Source of the DNA: Peribacillus saganii
GTDB taxonomy: Bacteria > Bacillota > Bacilli > Bacillales > DSM-1321
DNA: 64,000 nt
Direction: 5' to 3'
Assembly: GCF_003429095.1 (NCBI RefSeq)
Contig: NZ_QVTE01000017.1
Coordinates: 62,001-126,000 of the forward strand
Shown: piece by piece, positions 8,570 through 17,070 of the stretch
How the letters are laid out: every line of letters begins with the position of its first letter
How positions within the stretch are numbered: position 1 is the stretch's first letter
Notes under the pieces: generated by a model
Told to the model about the DNA's origin: nothing
What the model saw: the letters and a program-made list of their open reading frames with translations, nothing else
Database searches by the model: none
Made by a program: the position numbers and the translations under genes

Positions 8570-9627
8570 GCTGGAAAGGTCTGCTAAACGAATATGAACA
8601 ATATCTGCCGATAAATGAACAAACACCAAAGCTTACACTTTTAGAAGGAAACACTCCTCTTGTAAAGTGTGAACGTCTTTCGGAAGAATGGGGTATCGAA
8701 CTTTATGTAAAATATGAGGGTGCAAACCCGACTGGTTCATTTAAAGACAGAGGCATGGTGATGGCTGTAGCGAAGGCGGCAGAAGAAGGAGCCAAGGCGA
8801 TTATCTGTGCATCAACAGGAAACACGTCTGCTGCTGCGGCTGCATATGCTGCAAGAGCCGGTTTGCGCTGCATCGTTATTATTCCAAATGGAAAGATTGC
8901 AATGGGAAAAATGGCTCAGGCTGTCATGTATGGAGCGGAAATCGTATCAATCGACGGCAACTTTGATCAAGCGCTTAAAATTGTCCGCAATATTAGCGAA
9001 AATTCGCCTATTGCACTTGTAAACTCTGTTAACCCTTACCGCATCGAAGGCCAAAAGACTGCCGCTTTTGAAATTTGTGATGCATTAGGGTCCGCGCCTG
9101 ATGTTCTTGCACTGCCAGTAGGCAACGCCGGGAATATCACTGCTTACTGGAAGGGGTTCAAGGAATACCATGAAGCTAAGGGAACTGGCCTGCCGGAAAT
9201 GAGAGGTTTTGAGGCCGAAGGTGCAGCTGCAATTGTCCATGATAAGGTGTTTGAAAACCCTGAAACAATTGCAACGGCCATCCGGATCGGCAACCCTGCT
9301 AGCTGGCAATTTGCAGTCAATGCCGCTAAAGAATCAAATGGAAAAATAGATGAAGTGAGTGACGAGGAAATTCTCGCTGCCTATAAACTGCTGGCCCGTA
9401 AGGAAGGGGTCTTTGCAGAACCGGCATCCTGTGCTTCCATTGCAGGAATCATCAAACAGCTGGAGAGCGGGGAAATTTCAAAAGGCAGCCGTGTGGTTGC
9501 TGTGCTTACAGGCAATGGCCTAAAGGATCCAAATGTTGCAGTGGATCATAGTGAAATTAAACCGGTTCTTCTGCCGATGGATGAGGAAGTTATCATTAAA
9601 CACCTTCAGGACGCGATTACGGTATGA
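8566..9627 (+). CDS. thrC: Threonine synthase
   Basis: 353 residues, starting in a 4-nt overlap with hom. A fold-type II PLP enzyme that converts O-phosphohomoserine to threonine. The PLP lysine is in [11 protein letters not shown] (residues about 57-67), the phosphate-binding loop is [15 protein letters not shown], and the glycine-rich loop appears as [20 protein letters not shown] and FAEPASCAS are also typical of the short Gram-positive type. The stop overlaps the thrB start. Confidence 0.97.
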   Translation: MSWKGLLNEYEQYLPINEQTPKLTLLEGNTPLVKCERLSEEWGIELYVKYEGANPTGSFKDRGMVMAVAKAAEEGAKAIICASTGNTSAAAAAYAARAGLRCIVIIPNGKIAMGKMAQAVMYGAEIVSIDGNFDQALKIVRNISENSPIALVNSVNPYRIEGQKTAAFEICDALGSAPDVLALPVGNAGNITAYWKGFKEYHEAKGTGLPEMRGFEAEGAAAIVHDKVFENPETIATAIRIGNPASWQFAVNAAKESNGKIDEVSDEEILAAYKLLARKEGVFAEPASCASIAGIIKQLESGEISKGSRVVAVLTGNGLKDPNVAVDHSEIKPVLLPMDEEVIIKHLQDAITV

Positions 9628-10580
9628 GTACAGAAGGTAACATGTTTTCCATAAGGGTACCGGCCAGTACTGCGAATCTGGGCCCAGGTTTTGATTCTGT
9701 GGGTTTGGCACTGGGTCTTTATTTGCACCTGGATGCCGAACGCTCACAACAATGGGAAGTTATTGCGCTTACGGATGAGCTTAAGCAATTCCCGAGTGAT
9801 GAACAAAACTATATTGTAAAAGTAGCGCAAAAGACAGCTGCCTATTACGGCAAACAATTAGAGCCGCATGTTTTATACGTTTCCAGTGATATTCCTCTTG
9901 CGAGAGGGCTTGGCAGCAGTGCTTCTGCTATCGTTGCGGGGATAGAGCTTGCTGATGCAGCCTGTGGATTGGGATTGACAATTCAGGAGAAGGCTCACCA
10001 CGCTTCCCTAATAGAAGGGCATCCAGATAATGCGGGTGCTTCAGTTCTGGGTGGGTTAGTGGTAGGAAAGCACACTGAAGAACATACCGATATTCTTTCC
10101 TTCATGCTCGAGGAAGTTAAGGTTATTGCGGTAATCCCGGACTACGAACTGTTAACCGAGAAGTCCCGGGATGTTTTGCCGGCAGATGTGACTTTTGGTG
10201 AGGCAGTCAGAGCAAGTGCTGTTTCCAATATGCTGGTTGCTGCACTACTGTCAAAAAACTGGCAGCTTGCCGGGAAGATGATGAAAGAAGATCGTTTCCA
10301 TCAGCCATATCGGACAGCACTGATTCCCCACTTTCCTGAAATTGAAAAGGCTGCAGAACAATCAGGTGCCTTTGGAGTGGCCATCAGTGGAGCTGGACCT
10401 ACTGTCGTTTGTTTTACTGAAAGTGAATCCGCTGTTCAAGTCTGTGAGCAACTTTCGTCTGCGTTCCCTCAGTTTGCTGTAAAGATTGTGGATATTGACT
10501 ATCAGGGCAGCGTGGTCACACGCCATAAGGATGGTCATGGAGAAGAAAGAACAGTCAACGCCAGGGGATTGGCTGAATAA
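9624..10580 (+). CDS. thrB: Homoserine kinase
   Basis: 318 residues, GHMP kinase family, phosphorylating homoserine with ATP to give the thrC substrate. It shows the N-terminal [18 protein letters not shown], the ATP-binding loop [16 protein letters not shown] and the C-terminal [14 protein letters not shown]. The ATGA overlap with thrC shows tight co-translation. It is the last gene of the operon, followed by a strong terminator. The order hom-thrC-thrB is the Bacillus arrangement. Confidence 0.97.
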   Translation: MSTEGNMFSIRVPASTANLGPGFDSVGLALGLYLHLDAERSQQWEVIALTDELKQFPSDEQNYIVKVAQKTAAYYGKQLEPHVLYVSSDIPLARGLGSSASAIVAGIELADAACGLGLTIQEKAHHASLIEGHPDNAGASVLGGLVVGKHTEEHTDILSFMLEEVKVIAVIPDYELLTEKSRDVLPADVTFGEAVRASAVSNMLVAALLSKNWQLAGKMMKEDRFHQPYRTALIPHFPEIEKAAEQSGAFGVAISGAGPTVVCFTESESAVQVCEQLSSAFPQFAVKIVDIDYQGSVVTRHKDGHGEERTVNARGLAE

Positions 10581-10628
10581 ATGCGGGGATTTACAAAAGA
10601 TCTTTTGTAAAGGAAATTTTTATGCAAA

Positions 10629-10660
10629 AAGCGATTCTGGCCAGCCAGAATCGCTTATTT
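10629..10660. terminator. Bidirectional terminator between thrB and yutI
   Basis: AAGCGATTCTGG, loop CCAG, CCAGAATCGCTT: perfect 12-bp stem with A-rich left and T-rich right flanks, between convergent genes. Confidence 0.9.
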
Positions 10661-10670
10661 TATGAGGGTA

Positions 10671-10907
10671 TTAAAATACTTGTTCAACTTCCACAACGCC
10701 TGGAACTTCCTCAAGAAGAGCGCGTTCAATACCGGCTTTTAACGTAATTGTAGAACTTGGGCAGCTTCCGCAAGCTCCAAGCAAACGCAGTTTCACGATG
10801 CCATCCTCTACGTCTACCAGTTCACAATCCCCGCCGTCACGAAGAAGAAATGGGCGAAGCTTATCCAATACTTCTTGAACTTGTTCCTGCATTTCTAGGT
10901 CAGCCAT
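10671..10907 (-). CDS. yutI: NifU C-terminal-like (Nfu) iron-sulfur scaffold
   Basis: 78 residues starting at the ATG (MADLEMQ) preceded by AAAGGAG; a longer reading with nine more residues lacks a ribosome site. It is a single Nfu domain. The CxxC motif in [12 protein letters not shown] binds a transferable [4Fe-4S] cluster as a dimer, supplying apo-proteins. Shorter than I recall for B. subtilis YutI (about 111 aa) but typical of many Bacillus Nfu proteins. Its neighbour yuzD lies divergently. Confidence 0.9.
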   Translation of the reverse strand: MADLEMQEQVQEVLDKLRPFLLRDGGDCELVDVEDGIVKLRLLGACGSCPSSTITLKAGIERALLEEVPGVVEVEQVF

Positions 10908-11140
10908 TGCAATCGACTCCTTTCCTATCTTCAATTATAATCAAAAACTGAAAAAAAATCCATCCGAAATCCTTACAGAAAATTCGCAGCGGGATAGCTC
11001 AGAGCTGTTATGCGATAATTCTCTGATCCCTTTCAAGGACTTCAGAATTCGTGTATCTTTCACTCTTGTTACCTCATATTCTTTTTACCGCTAGCCATAA
11101 AATAAGGTAAAATGGAACGAGAGAACAAAGGGGTGTCTTT

Positions 11141-11467
11141 ATGGGAAAAACAGAAGTGGAAATCCAGGTATATGGGGCTGAACAAATTTGCGCAAGCTGC
11201 GTAAATCTGCCCTCTTCAAAGGAAACATATGAATGGCTCGAGGCAGCGTTAAAACGAAAGTTCCCAGACCAGCTTTTCAAAATTGTATATATTGATATAT
11301 TCGATCCGCCAGCAGATAGAGAAAAACAGGAATTCTCCCGCCGGGTTATTGAGGAGGAAATGTTTTATCCGGTGGTTGCTATTGGCGGAGAAATCGTTGG
11401 GGAAGGAAATCCAAAATTAAAAACCATTGTCAGTGAAATGAAGAAGTTCGGGTATAAGAGCGAGTAA
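11141..11467 (+). CDS. yuzD: YuzD, DUF1462 thioredoxin-like protein
   Basis: 108 residues starting after AAAGGGGTG. DUF1462 family with a thioredoxin-like fold: a YGAEQICASCVNLPSS segment carries a CxxC pair at the place of a redox active site, and the rest shows the alternating strand-helix pattern with a cis-Pro-like FYPVVAIGGEIVGEG. Function is unknown; pairing with the Nfu gene hints at Fe-S or thiol metabolism. In B. subtilis I recall it adjoining yutJ, whereas here about 19 kb of other genes follow. Confidence 0.85.
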   Translation: MGKTEVEIQVYGAEQICASCVNLPSSKETYEWLEAALKRKFPDQLFKIVYIDIFDPPADREKQEFSRRVIEEEMFYPVVAIGGEIVGEGNPKLKTIVSEMKKFGYKSE

Positions 11468-11637
11468 GGCGATACAATACAATGTTTTACTGGGAGTTGC
11501 TTCGGCAGCTCTTTTTCTTTTTGTTATAAACGGGCACAATTACCTTTTGGTTTGGCTGAATAATATAGTGTCCTTTGTCATAAGGATTCCCAGTACTCTT
11601 ATCCTGATAAAGAAACTTTCGAAATTTATCAAATATT

Positions 11638-11669
11638 TTGAATCGATATGAATCGATAAGCGTTATAAT
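11638..11669 (+). promoter_or_regulatory. Possible activator-dependent promoter for the Moco fusion gene
   Basis: A perfect -10 (TATAAT, 11664-11669) has no good -35 at 17 nt. Instead the region contains the direct repeat GAATCGATA/GAATCGATA. That is what one would expect if a protein bound next to the polymerase. The remainder of 11468-11742 shows nothing else clear. Confidence 0.35.
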
Positions 11670-11742
11670 AGACTAAAGCTATTCTCAGCGCAAAGGGAAC
11701 GCTTTTTTAATAAGCAGTGATAAAAACAAAGGGTGAGAATTA

Positions 11743-12882
11743 GTGGGAAGAAGGGTTAGAAATAAACAGGTTTTCTATTGGATTCATTTTGTGCATGGCT
11801 TCCTTATTCTTTTTTTACTTATAAGTGGACTTTTTCTTTACAACCCCGACCTCCGCACGTTTCTGGGGGAATTTAGGGCGGAGTTCAGGGAGTTTCATTC
11901 TGCTTTAGGGATAGTCTATACTATATTTCTTTGTCTTGTAATGCCTTTTATTATCCGCTATGACAGACTTCAACGGAGATGGCAGAAAACCTTTCATCTT
12001 TCCTTGCAGCTGCTTTTTGGTTTGGGCTGGATTACAAGCGGAATTTACTTATGGGTTAACAGTACAGAATACGTTAGCATTAGGCAGGCTGCTTTACTAA
12101 TACATGATGTACTCAGCTTGGCTATCATTCCATGGGTAGCTGTTCACATTTTACTATGGTATTTGCGTCGGGATAATAAGATTGATAGAAGGGATAAACG
12201 GAAAACCCAGGATAAGGAACAACGGAACCGGGGAATCGTTATCTCGCGACGTGACGTGCTTTTACTTTTTGGCGGAGCCGTTGTTTCATTTGCAGCAGGC
12301 GGCTTACTGCGATGGTATCAGCCTCTGTCTGAAAACTTTACAAATGCACTAGAGACAGTAAAAACAAAGGGGTACTTTCGAATTTATTCTATACGGAGTG
12401 AAAATCCTGTCTTTCAGAGAGAAACGTGGCGGTTAACGGTGGATGGCCTCGTTGACAACCCGTCATCCTTCTCATTTGATGAACTGCTGACATGGAAGGC
12501 CAGCACATTTTCCAGTGATTTTCATTGTGTAACAGGCTGGAGTGTACTTGACGTGAAATGGAAAGGAATTCTATTCAAGGATGTTATGGAGCGTGTGAAA
12601 GCAAGAAGTGGAGGGGTGTATGTGAAAATGTATTCAGCGGACCTGGTTTACACAGAGACATTTGAATTAAGCCAATTGTTGGAACAAAATGTTATCCTGG
12701 CATATGAACTGGATGGAAGACCATTAATTGATGACCAGGGGGCACCCCTTCGTCTGCTTCATCCGAATATGTATGGGTATAAATCAATAAAGTGGCTCAA
12801 TCGAATTGAGATAGTAAAAGATAGAGGATTAGGATATTGGGAAGAAAAAGAGGGATACGACTTAAATGGCTACCTGGATTAA
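11743..12882 (+). CDS. Membrane heme-b / molybdopterin oxidoreductase fusion with internal Tat-like motif
   Basis: 379 residues from a GTG start with a GGGTGAG-type ribosome site. Residues 10-142 form four membrane helices with paired histidines (H15, H18, H52, H85, H121, H135), as in cytochrome b561/MsrQ-type heme proteins. Residues 168-190 are SRRDVLLLFGG followed by a hydrophobic stretch, a twin-arginine signal in the middle of the protein. Residues about 205-375 are a sulfite-oxidase-fold molybdopterin domain with DFHCVTGWS supplying the Mo-ligand cysteine. Expected topology: four helices inserted by Sec, then the folded Moco domain exported by Tat. The substrate is unknown. It overlaps the next gene by 17 nt. 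Confidence 0.85.
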   Translation: MGRRVRNKQVFYWIHFVHGFLILFLLISGLFLYNPDLRTFLGEFRAEFREFHSALGIVYTIFLCLVMPFIIRYDRLQRRWQKTFHLSLQLLFGLGWITSGIYLWVNSTEYVSIRQAALLIHDVLSLAIIPWVAVHILLWYLRRDNKIDRRDKRKTQDKEQRNRGIVISRRDVLLLFGGAVVSFAAGGLLRWYQPLSENFTNALETVKTKGYFRIYSIRSENPVFQRETWRLTVDGLVDNPSSFSFDELLTWKASTFSSDFHCVTGWSVLDVKWKGILFKDVMERVKARSGGVYVKMYSADLVYTETFELSQLLEQNVILAYELDGRPLIDDQGAPLRLLHPNMYGYKSIKWLNRIEIVKDRGLGYWEEKEGYDLNGYLD

Positions 12883-13585
12883 ATTTTGTACAATAATCGC
12901 AGTATGGGCCATTTTTTTTATATCCGCTTATTCACTTTTTACTAGCAGGTCTAATGAACAAGTAATGACCTTGCAGAAAGCAATGAACCAAGTGAATTCC
13001 TGGCAATCCTATCAAATGGTTCAAACCTTACGGCTGAATAATGAGGAAGAAGTTCATATAAAATCTACATCTCATCAGGATCCCTATCTTGCCCATGTAA
13101 AATCGCGTGCGAGGTTAACAGATACAGAGGATTTTTTGTTTGAGATCTATTTTCAGCCTGATGTTATTTACGTTCATACAGTAAATAGTAATGCCTGGAA
13201 TAAAGCGGATTACACCCATCCGATGACTGGTGAATTGGAAGGGATGAAGGATCCAATGGTTTTCTGGCTTCGAATGTTAAAACACTCAGATAAAATAAAA
13301 AAATTGGAGATTCCTAATGATGGATACCATTTTATAGTGAAGCTTCGTCCTTTTCGTGATGAGGTTCATGGGTTTCAATTTAACGACATGTTATCTGCTC
13401 AGCTAGAAGCATGGGTATCTAAAGAACCCGTGAAGATTGAACGTATGAAACTGGTAATAGATTATAAACCCAGTATTTTGAGAAGATACGACCAAGTTAC
13501 ATATTCTGTTACATTTTCAAGTATAAATCATGCACCAACCATTCTCCTGCCCGAACAAGCGTATCAGGCCACAACCTTGAAATAG
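12866..13585 (+). CDS. Membrane-anchored extracytoplasmic protein, unknown function
   Basis: 239 residues overlapping the Moco fusion gene by 17 nt, so likely its partner. An N-terminal hydrophobic helix (residues 7-25) anchors it; no lipobox cysteine follows. The rest is beta-rich (repeated strands such as MVQTLRLNNEEEVHIKS and DVIYVHTVNSNAWNK), reminiscent of LolA/LppX-like lipid-binding folds seen in many Bacillus lipoproteins. I do not recognise the family. A role in assembling, or receiving substrate from, the neighbouring oxidoreductase is only inferred from the overlap. Confidence 0.65.
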   Translation: MATWIKFCTIIAVWAIFFISAYSLFTSRSNEQVMTLQKAMNQVNSWQSYQMVQTLRLNNEEEVHIKSTSHQDPYLAHVKSRARLTDTEDFLFEIYFQPDVIYVHTVNSNAWNKADYTHPMTGELEGMKDPMVFWLRMLKHSDKIKKLEIPNDGYHFIVKLRPFRDEVHGFQFNDMLSAQLEAWVSKEPVKIERMKLVIDYKPSILRRYDQVTYSVTFSSINHAPTILLPEQAYQATTLK

Positions 13586-13685
13586 GTTCATTATACCCTA
13601 TCATTACAATTTGTTGAATATTTAATCATCTATAGGTACAATTAGTGTAGTAAAATGCAACAACTTGAAAAAAGATGGGGAGAAA

Positions 13686-15575
13686 ATGATGGCAAGGATA
13701 TTGGTGATTGCTCCATACCCGGGGTTAAGGGATTTGTTTGAAGAAGTGAACAATGACTTGAAGAAGGACATCCATATTGAAGTGGGTGATTTATATCGAG
13801 GGCTTTCAATAGCGAAAGAGATGGAGCAAGAGGGCTTTGATATTATAATCAGCCGGGGTGCTACCGCAAGACTGATACGGAAGCATTGCAATATTCCGGT
13901 CATTGAGGTGAAAATATCTGGCTATGATATTCTACGTACATTAACGCTAGTTAAGGGATATCCCGGGAAAATGGGGCTGATGAGCTATTTTAATACGATC
14001 CAGGGTGCTGACGCCATTGGAACCCTGTTAGAGATGGATCTTTCTTTTTACTCGATTGATCGCGAAGAGGAGATAAAACAGGGAATTAGAAAAGCTGTCG
14101 AAGACGAAGTTCAAGTGATCATCGGTGATGTTATTACAACCTCGGTAGCTAGCGGATTTGGTTTGAATGCGATTCTTATTACATCGGGCAGAGAATCGGT
14201 TATAGAATCGATCGAAGAGGCCGAACAAGTGGCTTTTTATACACAAAAGGAAAGGAAAGGGCGCCGATTTTTTGAAACTGTAAGCAGAAGCTTCCATGAA
14301 GGAGTAATCGCTGTGAACGCCCAGGAGGAAGTACAACTCATAAATGAGAAAGCAGAAAAGTTTTTAGGAATCAAAGAAGAACAAATTATTGGGCAACAGG
14401 CCGCGAAAATTCATCAGCTTCTGCAATTTGACGTTTTGTTCAGTAGAAAGCAGGCATCTTTTGAGACAATCTGTAAGCTGCACGGCGAAGACTTTGTTCT
14501 TAGGAAGTTTATTTTAGAAGAAAATGGAGAAATTGTAGGCGGGCTAGCTTTTTTGGAGGAGATAGGCGAAGTACAAAGAATGGAAAGCCGCATTCGTCAA
14601 AAGTTCTTCGCGAAACCTATGCAAGCCAGAATGCATTTTAACCAGCTGGTAGCAATTAATGAAACGTTAAAAGAACAATTTGAACTCGGTTCCAAGTTTA
14701 GCAGGAATGATTCCCCTGTACTAATTTACGGAGAGCCTGGAAGCGGTAAACAAAGCCTGGGGCAGGCCATTCACAATGAGAGCGTCAGGAAAGATTTTCC
14801 ATTTGTTTTTATAAATTGCGAAGCATATACGGCAGAACAATTGGAAGCAGAATTGTTTGGTACAACCGGGGGAGATGAGAAAGCCGGAGCATTTGAGGCA
14901 GCGCATAATGGCACCCTTTTTATTGATGCCGTCGGAAAAATGCCGCTATCTGTTCAAGCGAAACTCATTAATGTACTCCAGGAAAGCAAAATAACCCATG
15001 TGCAGGGGGATCAATCTATCCCTGTGAATGTTCGTCTCATTTCTGCTCATTCTTGCGATTTAAAAGAAGAAATCACAGCAGGCGGTTTTAGAGAGGATTT
15101 GTTTCATATGATTAACGGAGCAACACTCACCATTCCCGCTCTGAGGGAACGAAAGGAAGATATCCCGGAATTAGTGCGCTGGTTTATTGCTTCGTTTAAT
15201 GCAAAGTATGGAAAGCAAATCGTGGGCCTTCGCCCTGATGTTATGGAACGGTTGAAAGCTGCGGATTGGCCCGGAAATGTACAGCAGTTAAAAAATATGA
15301 TCGAAAGAATTTGTATTTCCACCAGTACAGGACCTTTTATTGAACTTGCAGAAATTATGGATATACTTAATGATTTATTTGAGGAGCAAACACCTATCGG
15401 ACTTAAGGGAAATGTCATTGATATAGAGAATAAAACACTTGAGGAGCTGGAAAAAGAAATCATCGCCCGTGTGCTGGAGGAGGAAGATTACAACCAGTCA
15501 CATGCTGCTAAGCGGTTAGGCATCAATCGATCAACTCTTTGGAGAAAAATAAGAGAGGATAATGTAACAGGGTAA
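13686..15575 (+). CDS. PrpR-type AAA+ regulator lacking the sigma-54 contact loop
   Basis: 629 residues from the ATG-ATG pair after GGGGAG. Domains: PrpR_N-like sensor (about 1-185), PAS-like (195-300), AAA+ (318-545) and a Fis-type helix-turn-helix (585-625, QSHAAKRLGINRSTLWRKI). Walker A is GEPGSGKQ (349-356). Two features are abnormal for an enhancer-binding protein: between ELFG (389-392) and AGAFEAA the GAFTGA loop is missing, and Walker B reads GTLFIDAVG with Ala415 where Glu is expected. The arginine of FREDL remains. It therefore probably regulates a sigma-A promoter, like TyrR. It lies immediately upstream of the sugar-acid operon. Confidence 0.85.
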   Translation: MMARILVIAPYPGLRDLFEEVNNDLKKDIHIEVGDLYRGLSIAKEMEQEGFDIIISRGATARLIRKHCNIPVIEVKISGYDILRTLTLVKGYPGKMGLMSYFNTIQGADAIGTLLEMDLSFYSIDREEEIKQGIRKAVEDEVQVIIGDVITTSVASGFGLNAILITSGRESVIESIEEAEQVAFYTQKERKGRRFFETVSRSFHEGVIAVNAQEEVQLINEKAEKFLGIKEEQIIGQQAAKIHQLLQFDVLFSRKQASFETICKLHGEDFVLRKFILEENGEIVGGLAFLEEIGEVQRMESRIRQKFFAKPMQARMHFNQLVAINETLKEQFELGSKFSRNDSPVLIYGEPGSGKQSLGQAIHNESVRKDFPFVFINCEAYTAEQLEAELFGTTGGDEKAGAFEAAHNGTLFIDAVGKMPLSVQAKLINVLQESKITHVQGDQSIPVNVRLISAHSCDLKEEITAGGFREDLFHMINGATLTIPALRERKEDIPELVRWFIASFNAKYGKQIVGLRPDVMERLKAADWPGNVQQLKNMIERICISTSTGPFIELAEIMDILNDLFEEQTPIGLKGNVIDIENKTLEELEKEIIARVLEEEDYNQSHAAKRLGINRSTLWRKIREDNVTG

Positions 15576-15590
15576 CCCTGTTATTTTTTT
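15565..15590 (+). terminator. Terminator overlapping the regulator stop codon
   Basis: TAACAGGG, loop TAA (the stop codon itself), CCCTGTTA and seven T: separates regulator and operon transcripts. Confidence 0.85.
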
Positions 15591-15595
15591 GTTCC

Positions 15596-15638
15596 TTTTT
15601 ACAACATAATTTCAAGTGTTTTGAAACTGTTGTAAAAA
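15596..15638. promoter_or_regulatory. Nested inverted repeat, candidate operator of the PrpR-like regulator
   Basis: TTTTTACAACA (15596-15606) pairs perfectly with TGTTGTAAAAA (15628-15638), enclosing TTTCAA/TTGAAA. Related half-sites TTGCAACAA occur in the promoter spacer at 15670-15678 and TGCAACAA at 13656-13663, just before the regulator gene itself. This suggests a common recognition sequence and autoregulation. Confidence 0.55.
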
Positions 15639-15662
15639 GAAACAATATTAAAATAAAATCTA

Positions 15663-15691
15663 TTGAATTTTGCAACAATATAATGTATTCT
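15663..15691 (+). promoter_or_regulatory. Sigma-A-like promoter of the sugar-acid operon
   Basis: TTGAAT, 17-nt spacer, TATTCT. The spacer contains the half-site TTGCAACAA. I found no TGGCA-N7-TTGC sigma-54 element in 15576-15753, consistent with the regulator's missing GAFTGA loop. Confidence 0.5.
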
Positions 15692-15753
15692 AAAATTATA
15701 AAAGTTCACAAAATTGTAATTACTCAACGCGGAGGATGTGAGGTGAAGAGAAT

Positions 15754-17070
15754 TTGAACAAGGTTCTAATTATTGCAGACGATTTAACAGGAGCAAATGA
15801 TACCGGGGTTCAATTTGCAAAGCAAGGTTTTCATACTCTCTCGCTCATAGAGCTGCAGGAGAATATCTATAGGCATGAAGCAGATGTAATAGTTTTTAAT
15901 GCAGAAACAAGAGCTATGGATGCAGAAAAAGCTTTTCAAAAAATGAAAGCGGTAGCTGAAACGCTCGCCATTTCAGACTTCCCTGTTGTTTACAAAAAAA
16001 TTGACTCAACCATGCGGGGGAATATTGGGGCTGAAATCGATGCGCTCCTTGACACTGGGATTTTTGATGCAGCAGTCGTCCTTCCTGCCTATCCAAAGAA
16101 CGGCAGAGTAACAGCAGGCGGCTATCATATCGTGCATGAATGTTTGCTGGAAGATACAGAGACTGCTAGGGATCCTAAATGTCCAGTTGGCGAGTCGCAT
16201 CTTCCGACACTTCTTGCCTCTCAAAGCAGAAGAGTGATCGGGCACATTGATATTAGAATGATAAGAAAAAGGCAAATAGTAAATGAAATGCGGAAATGTT
16301 TGAATCGCAACGCAGAAATTGTAGTGTTTGATAGTTTTTTGCAAGAAGATTTGAAATCGGTTACAGCAGCTGTTAAGGAAAGTGGTTTGAAAGTGCTTTG
16401 GGTAGGGTCGGCAGGTATGGCAGAAAGTCTATCTGATTCAATGGAACAGCCAGTTGAGCAAGAGCAAAGCAGACGTTTACCTGCTGGACCAGAAGGAAAT
16501 CCTTCGGTGTTTATCATTGCAGGAAGTGTAAGCGCTGCCACCAGAAGGCAAATCAGTGCTCTGACAGAACAAAGTGACTGCCGGCTCATTGTAGCGAATC
16601 CGCTGTTTCTCTTAGATGATTCCCGCCGAGAGCAGGAGATGGCCCAATTATTGGGCGCTATCGTCGAAATTGCAGCGAATGGACATTCTCCAGTGCTTAC
16701 AACAGATGTATCTAGTCAAGTGATAGAAGATTTACATAGTTTCCAAGAAAAAACTGGAAAAGGCAGCATGGAGATAGGTAACACCATTGCTGAATGTCTT
16801 GGAAAGGTTAGTGCGGCTGTTATATCAAGCCAGGATTTCGCAGGACTTATCCTTACTGGAGGTGATATCGCCTATAGTACCTGTAAGCATTTAGGAGTAA
16901 CCGCTCTGCGAATAATAGATGAAGTGGAAGAAGGCATTCCTCTTTCTGAAATCGTTGGAGGCAGGCTAAATGGGCTGCCGTTGGTTACAAAAGCCGGTGG
17001 TTTCGGCGATGCAGATTCTTTAGTAAATGCAATGAATAAAATTAATAGATTAATAAGGGGGTCAATTTAA
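15754..17070 (+). CDS. DUF1537 four-carbon sugar-acid kinase (DtnK/OtnK family)
   Basis: 438 residues from a TTG start behind GAGGTGAAG. The N-terminal domain opens with ADDLTGANDTG (residues 8-18), the hallmark substrate-binding loop. The C-terminal ATP-binding domain shows GLILTGGDIAYSTCKHLG and LVTKAGGFGDADSL. Family members phosphorylate O4 of D-threonate (DtnK), D-erythronate or related acids. Because a pdxA2 gene lies in the same operon, and the known D-threonate route pairs DtnK with PdxA2 to give DHAP, a tetronate kinase role is the best guess. Specificity cannot be read from the sequence. The stop overlaps the dctP start by one base. Confidence 0.9.
   Translation: MNKVLIIADDLTGANDTGVQFAKQGFHTLSLIELQENIYRHEADVIVFNAETRAMDAEKAFQKMKAVAETLAISDFPVVYKKIDSTMRGNIGAEIDALLDTGIFDAAVVLPAYPKNGRVTAGGYHIVHECLLEDTETARDPKCPVGESHLPTLLASQSRRVIGHIDIRMIRKRQIVNEMRKCLNRNAEIVVFDSFLQEDLKSVTAAVKESGLKVLWVGSAGMAESLSDSMEQPVEQEQSRRLPAGPEGNPSVFIIAGSVSAATRRQISALTEQSDCRLIVANPLFLLDDSRREQEMAQLLGAIVEIAANGHSPVLTTDVSSQVIEDLHSFQEKTGKGSMEIGNTIAECLGKVSAAVISSQDFAGLILTGGDIAYSTCKHLGVTALRIIDEVEEGIPLSEIVGGRLNGLPLVTKAGGFGDADSLVNAMNKINRLIRGSI

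Noticed and set aside
15576-15753. Sigma-54 promoter in front of the DUF1537 kinase
   Set aside because: I looked for TGGCA-N7-TTGC on the basis of the regulator's family and found none.
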